Assembly: GCA_907163375.1 (NCBI GenBank)
Contig: CAJQUW010009039.1
Span: forward strand, 682,001-746,000
Source of the DNA: Prostheceraeus crozeri
Taxonomy: Eukaryota > Platyhelminthes > Polycladida > Euryleptidae
Direction: 5' to 3'
Length of the DNA: 64,000 nt
Part shown: positions 12,105-24,089 of the stretch, piece after piece
How positions within the stretch are numbered: position 1 is the first letter of the stretch
Layout: each line of letters begins with the position of its first letter
Made by a program: the position numbers and the translations under genes
The notes under the pieces: model-generated
What the model was told of the DNA's origin: nothing
The model's database searches: none
What the model saw: the letters and a program-made list of their open reading frames with translations, nothing else

Positions 12105-13140
12105 GTAAGTCGTCTCTCTGAGCTCCGATGATAGCTTCGGACATTCCAAATCCCGAGTTTCTGTAAGAAACCGACTTAGAAAATTTCATTGCTGATATCA
12201 GCTAAGGCGTCAGACTTAGAGGTTCGCCAGGAGATGGCCTTCGTCTCCAGGCCATAAAAGACTCCAAAACTTTAAAGGCTTGTAACTTTGCTTCTACAAG
12301 TCCGTTTGACTTGATTCAAAAAAGGTTCGGTCGCTATTGACCTGCCCTAAGTGATAAACTACTTATAACATTTCATAAGTAGTGCTAAAAAGTTGAAAAA
12401 TTTAAATTCACTAGTTTTGGAGGTTTTCTGGGGTTTTCGACCCTGCTGAAGTCAATGAAAGCATTTTTAATGATGTCTGAGCCAGTCTTCTCATGCTATA
12501 AGCGACTTTTCACTGAAAGCGAGCAAGACACGGAGAGTTTTGCTGTAATATTCCACTGACAGGGTGTTCCTTTGGGACGGCGGACGATGCCGTAGTGATA
12601 AGTGTGGCAAGGGAATGTGTCGTATTTGAGACCGTAACCGCTGGGACAACTCATGTCTCATGTTGGGCATTTGACACAGTTCTCAATGTAGCACTTTGAA
12701 CGCCAATCGGTTGAGTCTTAGCTATCTTGTCATGGGTGGCCTCTAAACATCTCCATTGCAAAACGCTGGTGAATCAAGCTCTCTACGGCTTGCTATCAAG
12801 CTGATCAAAGCAATAACTTGGGATGTTTCCTCAAGGTTTTCAAGTATGCTGAGTTCAAATCTTCTATCAGATTTCAAATTTAACTAAGTCTAAGGCAGCT
12901 TTGAGGGGTTAGATCCCAGCTACTGTTCACTACCTTTGACTCGGCGTTGCTGTTACCACTTCGGGGCAGTGACAATGATGTCTTCACCTGTAAATAGCGG
13001 GTATCGGGGAAGATCTCTCACTTCCCTAGTGATCAGTACAAGACCTTCGGGTTGTCGACGGGATCGAGTGCCACTCACTACACTCAAATCTATCATTCCT
13101 CACTAAGTGTAAAATCATTGTTTTCCGTTTTTCGCTTCAG
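12105..13140 (+). other. Putative leader intron of the first rightward Polinton gene
   Basis: It begins GTAAGT and ends TTTTCGCTTCAG two bases before the ATG at 13143, so it would be a 5'-untranslated intron. No coding frame lies inside. The portion from about 12195 to 12510 has an inverted, diverged copy outside the element at about 41170-41475. Confidence 0.55.
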
Positions 13141-13142
13141 GA

Positions 13143-14201
13143 ATGCCGAAATACAATAATATGAAGACCAGTTTCAAACTGTGTCAATGCCGGAAGGTAT
13201 TCCGAGCTGACGCCTTCAAGAAACATGCTTGCACTAACAAGAAACAGATAGGGGTCGCTCGCTACTATTGCGGAGCCCACAAAGTCAGTCGCTTAAGTGA
13301 GCGGATGGAGGATTGGCGCTCACAACACAGCGAGTGTCAAACAGGCGAAGTAGGCGAAGAAGAACGGAGTTCAGTCTTCGCCACTGAGCTCCGTTCTTTG
13401 GAGCTACAATCTGCCAACGAGCAAGAACGGAGTTCACTCTTCACCACTGAGGCGACTGAGCTACAATCCGCCATTGAAGCGATTGCCGCTGTATCCTCGC
13501 TTAGTAGCGAGAGCTCGCTGTCCAGCAGCGATAGTGAGGAGGAGGAGGGAGAGCTACAGTCGCAACCTATCGAGGACGTCGACCTCGATCGCGAGACCCC
13601 TACAGCCGTAACTGCGAGCGGAATTGCAACACAATGTCGCAATTTTGTCAAGCGCCCGCCGGTGATCGCCGAACGGGATAGTCTAAAGAAAGAGGTGGAG
13701 AAGTTGAAGGAGGAGGCCTTCTCATACAAGGCAAAGTATGAGGACCTGAAGAACGTGGCCGGAGAGATGAAGAAGGTGAAGGAGAGATTAAGCGAGCGGG
13801 ATGGCGAGTTGGAGCAGGAGAGGCTCAAGACTCTCGAGGGGAAAGCCAGAGAAGAGGCTTTGCTAGCAGAGAGGGAAAGTAGGGAGAAGGAGATACGAAG
13901 GTTGAAGGAGGAAGTGGAGAGACTCCGTGTGCAGATGGCTAAGGTTGTCGAGACGAACCACGAGCTGCACCGTTCGGCGCAGCTGGTGGATCGCGATCGA
14001 AGGGTGCGTTCCAGTCGTCTGCACATCCCTATTAGAAAGGGGAGAGTAGCAGAAACTCCTCTCTTGTACGAACGTGGAAGAGGGGAGAGATGCTACTCTC
14101 GGGTGAAGAAAGGGGTGGAGTGTCTACACTTCACCTTCGATCATCGTGATCCGATCTCGAATTTCCTTTATGAGGAAGCGTCCGAGAAGATCTGTAAGTA
14201 A
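13143..14201 (+). CDS. Polinton coiled-coil protein of unknown function
   Basis: 352 codons starting MPKYNNMKTSFKLCQC, directly after a predicted splice acceptor. The N-terminus has paired cysteines and histidines (CQCRKVF...HACT, then YYCGAHK...HSEC), consistent with one or two zinc-binding modules. Residues about 75-150 are acidic and serine-rich, with a duplicated ERSS block. Residues about 175-280 are a heptad-like charged coiled coil. The basic C-terminus includes IPIRKGRV and ends near a GTAAGT donor, with an acceptor-like tract ending near 14253, so a further exon is possible. I do not recognise the family. It is the first gene of the rightward block that also holds the polymerase. Confidence 0.6.
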   Translation: MPKYNNMKTSFKLCQCRKVFRADAFKKHACTNKKQIGVARYYCGAHKVSRLSERMEDWRSQHSECQTGEVGEEERSSVFATELRSLELQSANEQERSSLFTTEATELQSAIEAIAAVSSLSSESSLSSSDSEEEEGELQSQPIEDVDLDRETPTAVTASGIATQCRNFVKRPPVIAERDSLKKEVEKLKEEAFSYKAKYEDLKNVAGEMKKVKERLSERDGELEQERLKTLEGKAREEALLAERESREKEIRRLKEEVERLRVQMAKVVETNHELHRSAQLVDRDRRVRSSRLHIPIRKGRVAETPLLYERGRGERCYSRVKKGVECLHFTFDHRDPISNFLYEEASEKICK

Positions 14202-15060
14202 AAATGACTAAATTAAAATGTAAGATGATAACTCACTACTTCTTTCTTTACAGACATCCAAGAGAAGCGACCACCCGCCCCATTGCCGGAGCCACAGTCG
14301 AAACATCAAGCCTGAGTCCCTACCACACACCCCGAGAAAGAACCACCGGGTCTCTTAAGGGCCACCATGGGGCAAGACATGATAGAACCTCCACGCGGTT
14401 TGCCCTGGGCAGTCTTCGGACTGGCGAATACTATCATTAAGTTGAATCTGCTATCAGTCAACTTGAACGTTGCAAATGAAGTTCGGTGTAATACTTCCTT
14501 TCGACGGGCGTTCCTGTCAAGGGCGGCGGTGAAACCCATAGCTATGTATACCGCAAGGGACATTCGGCAATGGTCAATCTTGTTAAACCTCTCTGCGTCA
14601 TGTTTGCAAGTGATTGCCTCTGTCTCAACGTAGTATGCATTCGCGCCAGGGCGACATTTAGCCAACTGTCGAAGGTTGCCTAAAACTTTCCATTGCATAC
14701 GTTATGAGAACCATGAGTTCTACCTGTCTCTATCAATGAGACGAATTGATGAATGGAATGAAATGGGAGGACACTCACGCGCCACACGCAACATAACACA
14801 CTTCTCTCTTCCGTAGTCTAACAAGCTCTTTACACATGGATTGCAGTCGATTGCTATCCCTGTATCAGAAGTGTAAGCTATCTTAATTTTATTTAACACT
14901 ATTTCATCTACCATCATCACCCATATGAAATGTTATAAGATTTGCAAGTTAGACTAAGTGTGCTACTATTTCCAAATGAAAAAGTATACATGCTTAAATC
15001 ATCCACTGAAGGTCCATTCAAGTAATTCAGTATGAAAGCAAAGATAATATGAAATAAAAA
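14202..15060. other. Polinton interval with short uncertain frames
   Basis: Open frames overlap on both strands here: a 130-codon minus frame at 14306-14698, and an 88-codon plus frame at 14367-14633 whose ATG sits in a good Kozak context, GCCACCATGG. Neither resembles a family I know and I cannot choose between them. A minus-strand AATAAA signal lies near 15055-15063, serving the next minus-strand gene. Confidence 0.35.
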
Positions 15061-15064
15061 TTTA

Positions 15065-15514
15065 TTATGGCATGTATTTCAAAAGGTCTTCATCATCAAT
15101 ATCGTCCCAGAGTCTGGCTTCACATAGATCACAAAAACAGTTCACTTGCTTTAATCGTTCTTCCACTGCGAGCCTCACTTTGTCAATATACTCCCACTCC
15201 GCCATAGTTCGTGGCTGGGAGTTAGGGGTGTACCACTCCCATAATTGGTAGAGGAATTTGGTGCTGGTGATCTCCATCACATCATCAGTATCATACTGGA
15301 GATACTTTCACCTCACGCCTGTTAAGTCGGGACACTCCTTCTCACATACACTCTCCTCTTCCTCATCCGCTGCTAATGACAACTTTCTGATATTGTCCAG
15401 TCGGTACACCTTCTCTACCTTCCCCTTCGTTGGAGCGTTTGGTGCAACGAGCGCCTTTGGTGTTGAGCATGGAGAAGAGAATTTTGTGTTTGGTGTGGTC
15501 GGAGGACTTGTCAT
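15065..15514 (-). pseudogene. Small Polinton gene of unknown function, broken
   Basis: Leftward coding region. The N-terminal part is proline/threonine/serine-rich (MTSPPTTPNT). The C-terminal part includes YQLWEWYTPNSQPRT, a CFCDLC motif and an acidic tail. A polyadenylation-type AATAAA lies just past its end. The family is not recognised. It looks broken in this copy. It diverges from the polymerase promoter at about 15612. Confidence 0.4.
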
Positions 15515-15611
15515 GTTGACTGTGAATAATAACTTTGAAATGTTTTCTAATTCTTAAGTATAAACAAGCAACCAATCAGAATGAACAGCCAATGAATGAT
15601 GAATATGAAAG

Positions 15612-15641
15612 TATATATGCAAAGTGATATTCGTGTCATTT
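15612..15641 (+). promoter_or_regulatory. Putative polymerase promoter (TATA + initiator)
   Basis: TATATATG at 15612 is followed by TCATTT (15636-15641) at initiator distance. The transcript would carry a leader holding an imperfect 60-bp duplication (AAGTGAAC...CTAGYGAATTC) before a GTAAGTTG donor at 15811. The layout repeats what is seen near the right end of the element (31986-32022). Confidence 0.55.
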
Positions 15642-15807
15642 CACTCTGTCTTTGAGACGCATAAGTGAACTGTTGTCTAGCGAATTCTGTTATTATTTGA
15701 GGCGTACAAGTGAACTTCTCTCTAGTGAATTCCAAATTTGAGACGTATTATTTGAGTGAAGTCTCTATCTTGTCGAAATATCAAACTTAAACATAATTTC
15801 GTTCAAA

Positions 15808-18800
15808 TGGTAAGTTGAAAATTTCTTCACTCATCTCCCTCAAACGTGTGGCTAATAGCATCTTCCTCAATTTCAGGCATCAACTTCATCACCAACACCC
15901 TCCCTTCTCGAGGAAAGTTTAGAGTTGTTGAGTCAAGGTAGGTTGTAACAATACACTGAGACTTGAACAGAGATGATAGAATGATTTCTCTTTCAGGTGA
16001 TACCAGTCCCATCTCGAGCGAGTCCATATCAACATTGTCGCGGGAATGCAGCGATCGGGAATGTGCTGACTGTGGACACATCTTCACGAGGAAGCGTGAT
16101 CTCATCCGACACATCAAGCGAGGTGTTTGTAGACCTAAGTCAGCATCAATCTCCGAAGGTAGGGATGATTCTGTTAACGATGTCTCCTTTTCTAGCGACT
16201 TGTGCGCTCAGTCTTTCGAGACACCTTTTGAACTATCTTCGCACAGACTTCAACATACACACACGAACGATACCTACACCAACGGTACCTCCTCTATCCG
16301 ACTCACTGAAGTGTCCATAAATAATTTAGTGAGGAACTACCAGATGGAATCCTCAGAAACCATTGCTAACTTTGAGGAATGGTTTCATCAAAATTCATCA
16401 TTGATAGAAGCGCTCTTCAACAATTTAGACAATTTTAGAATGAAGGCGCTCATCTATCTTAAAATAAAATATGTAAAAATCGACCACCATACTGGACCAA
16501 TAATAGAGAGGTTGGAGTTTTACATACCCTCCTCTCCTGCAACCGAGGTTGTAGACTGTGAGTCTTGGATAAATTTTCATATCCAAGGGTTAAAATTAAA
16601 TATAGATAAATTTAACGAGCGTGATAGTGGACTCGTTTTTGATGGTATTGAGACCGCCATGATTAAAATCAGTTTATTAGGAAATCATAGTGGTCGAGGC
16701 TCCTTTAAACTTCCGAAAAATTTAAGAAATAAAGCAGCAGTCATTTCTGTAGATTGCGAATCGCAATGTTTTAAGTATGCCGTCCTCTCCATTCTCCACT
16801 ATAATGATGTACAGTATAGCCGATACCGTAAGAGTAAGTATCAACAGAGGGAGAATGAATTAAAGTTTGATGACTGCAATAGTGAAGATATGAAAATTAA
16901 AGACATAGAAAAATTTGAAAAATTGAACATCAAAATAGTTCTCCATGTTTGGGAAAAGGGATTGAAGGGTCTCCGCTACAACTCGCGTTCGAGTTGTTAT
17001 GACCACGTTGTCAACCTTTTATTAGTAAGACAGGATGATAGTGAGGAATGGCACTACTGCGGTATTCCCAAAATCTCTCGCTTATACCACCACTTAAGAA
17101 AACTCTAGTAGAGAGTTATATTACTGCGACAGATGTATTCGCCACTTTAGGAGGAAAACTAAATTTGAAACTCATTATGAGTGGTGTAAGCGAGGTAAAC
17201 TACAAATGGAGCGCATGCCCAAAGATAAGGAGTTTTCATATAGAGAGAATGGCGATGAGCTAAGTCCTCTTCGTGTCATCTATGCTGACATCGAATGCTA
17301 TATCGATGATATCATCCACAAGCCAGCAGCCATTTCCTGCTATGAAGTATGGCATGATCACTTTAGGAGTAGGCAAAATAAAATGCACGTCTGGCAAGGA
17401 GAGGATTGTATTTACCAATTCCTACAATTCCTCGAACAGGCTGTAAAATTTCAACAAAAGTATGATGGTGAACTCTATCGCAGACCATTGCATATGACAG
17501 CAGATGATCAAGCAAAGTTTGATAGTTGCAACGTTTGCCCCAAATGTAGGAAAACATTTGATGATGATAAGATTAGAAAGTGCGCGACCATGATCACATC
17601 ACTGGTAAATTTAGAAACGCACTATGTTCAAAATGCAATTTTTCACTTAGGATGAAACGTCGTACATTACCCGTCATTTTCCATAATTTCAAGGGCTACG
17701 ACAGCCATATGATAATAAAAGGAGGTTTAGGTCAAATGAAAGAGTGGAAGCTTGATGTAATAGCACAAACGAGAGAGAAGTTTATGGCCATGACAGCAAA
17801 AGTGCCTGTTGATAAAACTAAAGAAAATAAGACGGTCTATTTTGATATAAAATTTTTAGATTCCTACCAATTTATGACTGCATCACTGGCCTCTCTCGTA
17901 CAAAATCTAAAGTCTCTTCCACTAACACAAAATCTTAAGAAACAATATCCAAATCTAACCGATGAAGTCATCACACGGAAAGGAGTCTTTCCATATACAT
18001 ATTTTGATGCGATTAGTAAACTCGGCGAGACTTCTCTTCCGCCCATAGATAGATTTAAAAATGATTTGACCGGCGCAGAATGTAAGACCGAAGATTATGA
18101 TTATGCACAAGATGCATGGACAAAATTTGACTGCCATACATTTGGCGAATATATGATTGCCTATCTTAAGTTAGATGTATTTTTGCTGGCTGATGTATTT
18201 CAGGAGTTTCGACGAGTGGCATTAGAAGAAGATAAGTTAGATCCCGTCCACTTTGTCAGTCTGCCAGCCATGTCATTTAAGTCTGCTTTTAAAATGACTG
18301 GTGAGACCATTCATCTCTTACAAGATCCAGAGATGTATAATTTATTTGAGCGAGGAATTCGCGGTGGTCTCACATTTGTAAATAAACATAGGTTAAAATC
18401 AAAATTAGTAGGCAATGATCAGACTCATCTTAAGTATTATGACCAAAATAATTTATATGGTAGTTCACTATCCAAACCACTCCCTCACTCTGAGTTTAGC
18501 TGGTTAGATGATAGTGAAATTCAGCATCTCTCCAACCCTTCTAACATACTAGAAATTCCAGATGAAGGTGATTGGGGATATTATTTTGAGATAGATCTAA
18601 TCAATCCAAATAATATTAAACATAAAACCGTAGATTTTCCACTCGCACCCGAATCAGGTGAAGTGACCAAAGATATGTTTTCCGACTTTATGAAACAATT
18701 TCATAAAGATTTAGAGTCATGCGGTCAACCCGACTAGAAGCCTTGCCGCAAACTTTTACTCACCCAATATGATAAGGAAAACTATCTAGTTCACTTTAGC

Positions 18801-19790
18801 ATCTTAAAATTTTATTTAGAAATGGGTATGATTTTAAAAAGAGTTCACCGCATTATTAAATTTAGACAGAAAGCCTTCCTCAAACCATATATTGATAGCA
18901 ACAGCCAGAAACGTGCACTAGCCCAAAATAATTTTGAAAAAGATTTTTATAGATATAAGAACAACAGTCTATTTGGTAAGACGATGGAGGATGTTAGAAA
19001 GCGCGTAAACTACAAACTAGTTAATGATGATCAAAAGTATCACAAATTGACCTCATCACCTCTATTCATCGATAGAGACATTATCGATGAGGACCTTATA
19101 GGTGTTAAAATGATAAAATCTGAAGTTGAGTTGTGCAAACCCATCTATATTGGCCAAGCTGTACTAGATTACTCCAAGCTTGAAATGTATCAACTCTTCT
19201 ATAAAATACTAAAACCGTGTCCTCTCGTAAAAGAGGTTCGTTTGTTGGGTAGTGACACAGATAGTTTCTTCTTAGGTATTACCACTCAAAAAGATTTAAA
19301 TTTTAATGAAGTAGGAAAATCTTTAGAAAGATATTTTGATACATCAAATTATCCTACTGATCATCCACTATACTCCATCAAAAATAAGGCCAAACTTGGT
19401 TGTTTTAAGGATGAGACAGCAGGCAAGGAGATAGCTGAAATGATTCTCCTCCGCCCTAAAATGTATTCTATGAAATTAAAGGATAGTGATGATAGCATTA
19501 AGCGCGCTAAAGGCATATCAAGATCATTGGTCTCTAACATGAAACATAAAAATTTCAAGGGAGCCTATAGAAATAAAAATATAACGTTTGTCAATATGAC
19601 AATCTTAAAATCTAAGTCGCATGAGATCAAAACTCATACTTTTAGGAAACGGGCGCTTTCAGCATGGGAGGATAAGAGGTGCTGGTTAGAACACAACATA
19701 TCTCTTCCACATGGACATCCTGATACAGGCATACCACCACCCAAAAGAATTAAACCCACACTACCACATTCAGGAGACGTCTTAGCATAA
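15808..19790 (+). pseudogene. polB: Polinton protein-primed DNA polymerase B, broken
   Basis: Family-B polymerase that replicates the element from protein-bound ends. In order: a C2H2 finger (CADCGHIFTRKRDLIRHIKRGVC region), a Polinton-specific N-terminal domain (LKIKYVK...FYIPSS...DSGLVFDGIE), a cysteine-rich segment (SVDCESQCFKYAVLS), exonuclease motifs YADIECY and FHNFKGYDSH, the RDHDHITGKFRNALC zinc motif, YLKLDVFLLAD, polymerase motif A YDQNNLYGSSLS, motif B NSLFGKTMEDVR and motif C GSDTDSF. The start region appears to contain two short introns, beginning with GT at 15811 and near 15940. The gene is a fossil with about three breaks. It is the main gene of the rightward block. Confidence 0.9.
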
Positions 19791-20095
19791 TCATCCTTAA
19801 CTTAGTATTTTGATGTTGATTTCTGTAGATAAACATTGTTGTTTTATGTATCGCATGAGATTGTTTTTTCCTTGTGAATATGTGTCCACATCTGTACATT
19901 CCCCATGTGATGACTTTTCCACTGAAAGACATTTTTCCTATCCCTGTATATTTCCACCCTTCACGAAGTAAAAAGACTTTTTGTATATAGCAATGTTTAT
20001 TGAAGTGTGCTCATGTATATATTTTCAGTGGATGTTGTATAAAGTCTATTGCTTCACATTCATGCACATATTTCAATAAATGTTGTATAAAGACT
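19791..20095. other. Convergent 3' region between polymerase and penton-like gene
   Basis: Non-coding. The polymerase frame ends at 19790 and the leftward penton-like frame ends at 20096. An imperfect duplication around GTTGTATAAAG and an AATAAA word near 20076 are visible, consistent with transcript ends on both strands. Confidence 0.5.
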
Positions 20096-21628
20096 TCACT
20101 TTGTTTTCCGAAACACTAAAGTTACGAGGGATTTAGTATCTTTCACATGGATGCACTCTTGTAAACCATTGGTAATTTTGATAGCAATAGAGGATATAGT
20201 TTGTTTGACGACGGGATGATAGAAAATAGATTCAAACATCTTCTCGACTATTCCATATGAAGCGTCTTTATCATGAATGAAATCGCGTAAAATGTATTCT
20301 TTTTTCTCACCAACAGAAATAGGTAGAATCAAATCACTTTGAATGTAAAGGTGCTGTTCATGTTTATCAAGTGTCATTGGTGTTTCTATACCAATCGTAT
20401 GCGCAGCAGCAAACACTGTTTGTAGCATTGAAAAACCAAAGAGTTTTTTCAAATTTTTACTCAATTGACATTGAATGTCATCACCCAGTTTCAGAACAAC
20501 GCGTTGATTTTCAATTGAAAACGAAATGTGGTGTGTCTTTACATCATATTTACTTTTCATCACATGCTTCAACTTCTGTTGTATATAAGGATTTACTACA
20601 TGAATGAAGCTTTCAACTGTATGATATAGACGCGGCATTATATTGATAGCAACTTTAGATTCTTCATAAGACTGGTAAATTTTCTTGATGCGATCGCCAT
20701 AGATGTCCACCCACCATTCATCATTAACTGAATCAGCTTTAGTGTGATATTCATGAGAAGCATACACCAGACCGCTTCCAATAATAGGTGTATAATGTCT
20801 TACAAAATGACGCAAGGTTGGAGAGAAATAAACTATAAGTTTGTCATTATATTTCCGAATAACCAACTTATTTTTGTTCGCCATAATTTTCTCTCCATAC
20901 TTCTTACCCACAGTCTCATTCCAAAGTGATAAAGGTTGAACACCACGCTTTTTCAAAATGATGCGTTCTTTGCATTCTACAACATCTTCATCAAATATTT
21001 TAAATCTATAATGAAATTTGTTGATTCGATTTGAATAAACTTTTTTAACATTTGCAGTAGCAATTGATGTTAGATGTAGTCCATGACCAAAACCAAGATG
21101 TGGATAGAATTCATTATCCAACCTCAGCGTAAGACCTTTAGTAAAAGAATGAAAGCGGAGGAACTGTCTCCCACTCCAATGATGGATAGTAAACTCATAA
21201 ACTTTCTGATTTTTATTCTTCATGATGGAAGTATTACCACTGTTGAATGCCTTAATAATTTTCTCATTCCCAAATGGTTCATAAGAATCTGATTTTATCT
21301 GAATCCATTCATAGTTCCACTTTCCATCTGATGTTAAATTGTATGGGAACTGGAATGCATTATTCATCGTTATTCCATCATGGGTGCGAGGAGTCAATAT
21401 CATTTCTTCCAAATCATTCACATTCTGAATATTGCTATCATAGCAAATACTAGAAACGCCAACCTCCCATTCACCTTCTAAATGCAGTGACCGATTTAAT
21501 TCTACTCGATAGTCTGATGGTTTATTTTTGGGAAATTTATTCATAGAAGCATTACTGGGCAAGTAGATTAGAAACGAGTCCTTATTTTCACTTTCCATAT
21601 TATTCACATTGGAAAAATATATTAGCAT
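20096..21628 (-). CDS. Polinton penton-like minor capsid protein
   Basis: 510 codons, ATG at 21628, with a second ATG (MESENK) ten residues on. The N-terminal domain has FLIYLPSNASMNKFP...SDYRVEL and HLEGEWEVGVSSICY, the signature of the Polinton/adintovirus penton-like family (LPSN ... G-WEVGL). The C-terminal part is rich in beta-strand-like segments and contains LYIQSDLILPISVG and ITNGLQECI. Such proteins are inferred to form capsid vertices. The frame looks whole. A related gene lies next upstream on the same strand (21638-23024), so this is a tandem pair. Confidence 0.7.
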   Translation of the reverse strand: MLIYFSNVNNMESENKDSFLIYLPSNASMNKFPKNKPSDYRVELNRSLHLEGEWEVGVSSICYDSNIQNVNDLEEMILTPRTHDGITMNNAFQFPYNLTSDGKWNYEWIQIKSDSYEPFGNEKIIKAFNSGNTSIMKNKNQKVYEFTIHHWSGRQFLRFHSFTKGLTLRLDNEFYPHLGFGHGLHLTSIATANVKKVYSNRINKFHYRFKIFDEDVVECKERIILKKRGVQPLSLWNETVGKKYGEKIMANKNKLVIRKYNDKLIVYFSPTLRHFVRHYTPIIGSGLVYASHEYHTKADSVNDEWWVDIYGDRIKKIYQSYEESKVAINIMPRLYHTVESFIHVVNPYIQQKLKHVMKSKYDVKTHHISFSIENQRVVLKLGDDIQCQLSKNLKKLFGFSMLQTVFAAAHTIGIETPMTLDKHEQHLYIQSDLILPISVGEKKEYILRDFIHDKDASYGIVEKMFESIFYHPVVKQTISSIAIKITNGLQECIHVKDTKSLVTLVFRKTK

Positions 21629-21637
21629 ACGTTTGCA

Positions 21638-23024
21638 TTAACTCTTCATTCGGAAATGGAGTGTGATACTTGTCACAGCATCTTTATGAAAAGGAATCAA
21701 CGCACCAGCATCGTCATAAATGGCAATATCAATTTGTGGGATGTAGTTTGATTTCAGCTTTGTATAATGCACTTTCTCGAAAGTATGCTCAGATAAAATA
21801 CTGCAGCTTTTTGGCTGGTATGGTATCATTGCTAGCAATGGAGCTTCAACATCTCCCACACGTACATCTTCACCAATATTGGAATATATCTGAAAATAGT
21901 TAATACGACGCGATAGCGACATGTCTGCGCTAGCTTTGGTTACACTACCACTTTTAAAGATATTTTGATCAAAACCCAAAATGTCCATTAGAGTTTTATC
22001 CATAATTAGTTCAATACCTTTCCACTTATAGTGAGAGACAAAACACCTTCTTTTTCAGAAAATGAAATATGTTGCTCATTAATCACTTCATTTAAATAAT
22101 CTACAACCAATTTAACTGAAGTAATAATGCGAGGCATCAACACTCTTGTTTCATGTAAGATACCACCTAAAGGCTCTACACACTTTCTGTATAAAGATAC
22201 GGACCATTCTGTATCAAATTGATTTGACCTTTCACATGGCAAATGTTGCATATCAGATTTACCATGAACAGCTGCAGAACGATGTCGTAAGAACTGATGA
22301 AAATCTTTTGAACAAACTAATACTAGATCATCATCATTTAATTTGCTTATTGCAATATGATTAGATGATTTAATATAAGTCAATGTTGCCACTTGTTTAC
22401 CATCAACTCGAAGGAGATAATTAAATTTCTTCAATAATGTTTCAGGAGTCATCTTGGCTTAATCACAATCTTCTTCACCAACGTCTTCTCATTTCTTGGA
22501 ATAAGATCTACATAATAAGCTTCCTCTCGATATATTAACTGTTTATGACCACTTATGTGGTAATTAACGTTAAAATTATCATAGCTTGTTAAGGCGCTAG
22601 CGAGGTAACCTAAATCATTTCTTAAACTTGGACTTAAACCAACAATCCAATCTTTCTCAACTACATGATGTACATAGGTATAATCATCATTGTGCGGAGT
22701 AAATTGGGCAATATGTTTACACGCTTTATTCAAGAAATCATATATAAACTTTTTACATGTTAAGAGATCTTTCTTTGGCCACTGTGGAATGTATACTCGG
22801 CAACCCTTTTCACATTGGTAAGCAGCTGTACGTCTCATATTAATAGTCATCACCTCATGATCAAAAGTATAGACACAGTTGCTATAAACAAGTTGAGTGA
22901 CACCCACTTCCCAATTTCCATTTAGCTGTTGTGCATGATCAATGGGAGTAGAAAACAGTGCGGCTCGATTACTAGTAAATCTCTTTGTAGCCGCATTGCT
23001 AAGCAAAATATGATAAAACGACAT
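21638..23024 (-). pseudogene. Second penton-like gene, coding in several adjoining pieces
   Basis: Begins MSFYHILLSNAATKRF and continues to QQLNGNWEVGVTQLVY, matching the neighbouring 510-residue penton-like protein. The last third (YFQIYSNIGEDVRVGD, then IDIAIYDDAGALIPF) corresponds to the C-terminal domain of the same family. Coding is spread over three adjoining pieces with virtually no space between them. Whether these are small separate genes or a broken long one cannot be decided from sequence alone, though broken seems more likely. Its start lies only 35 bp from the divergent plus-strand gene at 23060. Confidence 0.55.
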
Positions 23025-23059
23025 TTTTATATTGCTGATCTGCAACTTTGCATAACATC

Positions 23060-23416
23060 ATGAAGACTTGGATTTTGGACTCTCTACAATATATCAGAGT
23101 TGATCGTGATGGAAACGTACATTTCAAAAATTCTCATGGTCATACATCAAGAGGAATTACATTAACATGGCGACAATTTGTCAACCTCAATGATATCATG
23201 AGGGATTTGGAATATTTTGAAACATTAAGATTCATCTCCTTGGGTGATCAAGTTTGGCTTCAACATTACAGAAATGAAATTCAAATCTACCATTCTCATT
23301 CCGCAAACTGTTTCTCATTTCGCAAATACAATTGGGAGAAGTATAGAAGATACATACATCGCTCCATCATGACATTTATTCGTCGTGAGTTCATCGCCCT
23401 ACTATGCAAATCTTAA
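23060..23416 (+). CDS. PC4-like Polinton protein, copy 1
   Basis: 118 codons from ATG at 23060 (MKTWILDSLQYI). Sequence: W-LDSLQ-I-VD-DGN-HFKNS, then RGITLTWRQFVNLNDIMRDL. The latter resembles the GISL...QW..L...I beta-hairpin and helix of the single-strand-DNA-binding coactivator PC4, where a short sheet grips melted DNA. A second sheet-like half (LGDQVWL, IQIYHSHS, CFSFRKYNWEKY) and an HRSI helix follow. It is paralogous to the next gene (23439). A role in transcription or single-strand binding is inferred from family resemblance only. Confidence 0.5.
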   Translation: MKTWILDSLQYIRVDRDGNVHFKNSHGHTSRGITLTWRQFVNLNDIMRDLEYFETLRFISLGDQVWLQHYRNEIQIYHSHSANCFSFRKYNWEKYRRYIHRSIMTFIRREFIALLCKS

Positions 23417-23438
23417 TCAGACATGACTACCACACATC

Positions 23439-24089
23439 ATGAGTTGGAAATTAGATTCCCTACAACGTATTGAAACGGATCATGATCGAAACGCCTATTT
23501 CAAAGATTCAACTGGAAATGTGAGAAGAGAGTTTGCTTTATCTTATCGTCATTTTCAATCTCTACATCATATCATGAAGGATTTGAAATACTTCTATATG
23601 AAAAGACATTCACGTATTGGAAATCGCATCTGGCTGCGCGTCAACAATCGGCGAATTCAACTCTATCATTCCCAACTTCATACTAACTTCACATTTCATC
23701 AAGGTAGTTGGGAAAAGTATAAAAGGAAGGTACATCGCTCAATTTACTCATTCTTTCATCATGAAGCGCCATCGCTACACCATCGTCAACATTCTCCGTC
23801 GCTTCAGACTCTACACCAAAATCGATCTCACAACATTACACCAACACCTTCCAAACAGCAAGTATTACCCGGGCCGACCTCAAATGTTAGTGGTGAAGAT
23901 GAACAATTCACGGAATCTTCAACTCTTCCCAAATGGGACTGTACAGATTCTCGGCGCCCTTTCTCATTCATCGGCGCAGTCAATGCGCTTAGAGCTACAA
24001 AGACTACTACGTCGGATATGGAAGAGGGAGAGGTGTGTGATGTCGAATCTGACTGTGGACAATATGGTGATCTCTACTCAATTGAGTGA
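23439..24089 (+). CDS. PC4-like Polinton protein, copy 2
   Basis: 216 codons from ATG at 23439. Residues 1-110 align with copy 1 throughout: W-LDSLQRI, DRNAYFKDSTGNVRREFALS, HHIMKDL, GNRIWL, IQLYHSQ, GSWEKYKRKVHRSI. The region after HRSIYSFF has low complexity and overlaps the TBP-like frame from 23761 on, so the true C-terminus may be shorter in function. Only 22 bases separate it from copy 1, which points to tandem duplication. Confidence 0.5.
   Translation: MSWKLDSLQRIETDHDRNAYFKDSTGNVRREFALSYRHFQSLHHIMKDLKYFYMKRHSRIGNRIWLRVNNRRIQLYHSQLHTNFTFHQGSWEKYKRKVHRSIYSFFHHEAPSLHHRQHSPSLQTLHQNRSHNITPTPSKQQVLPGPTSNVSGEDEQFTESSTLPKWDCTDSRRPFSFIGAVNALRATKTTTSDMEEGEVCDVESDCGQYGDLYSIE

Noticed and set aside
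13337-14026. 229-codon serine-rich minus frame opposite the coiled-coil gene
   Set aside because: It is a shadow of the charged coiled-coil codons on the other strand.
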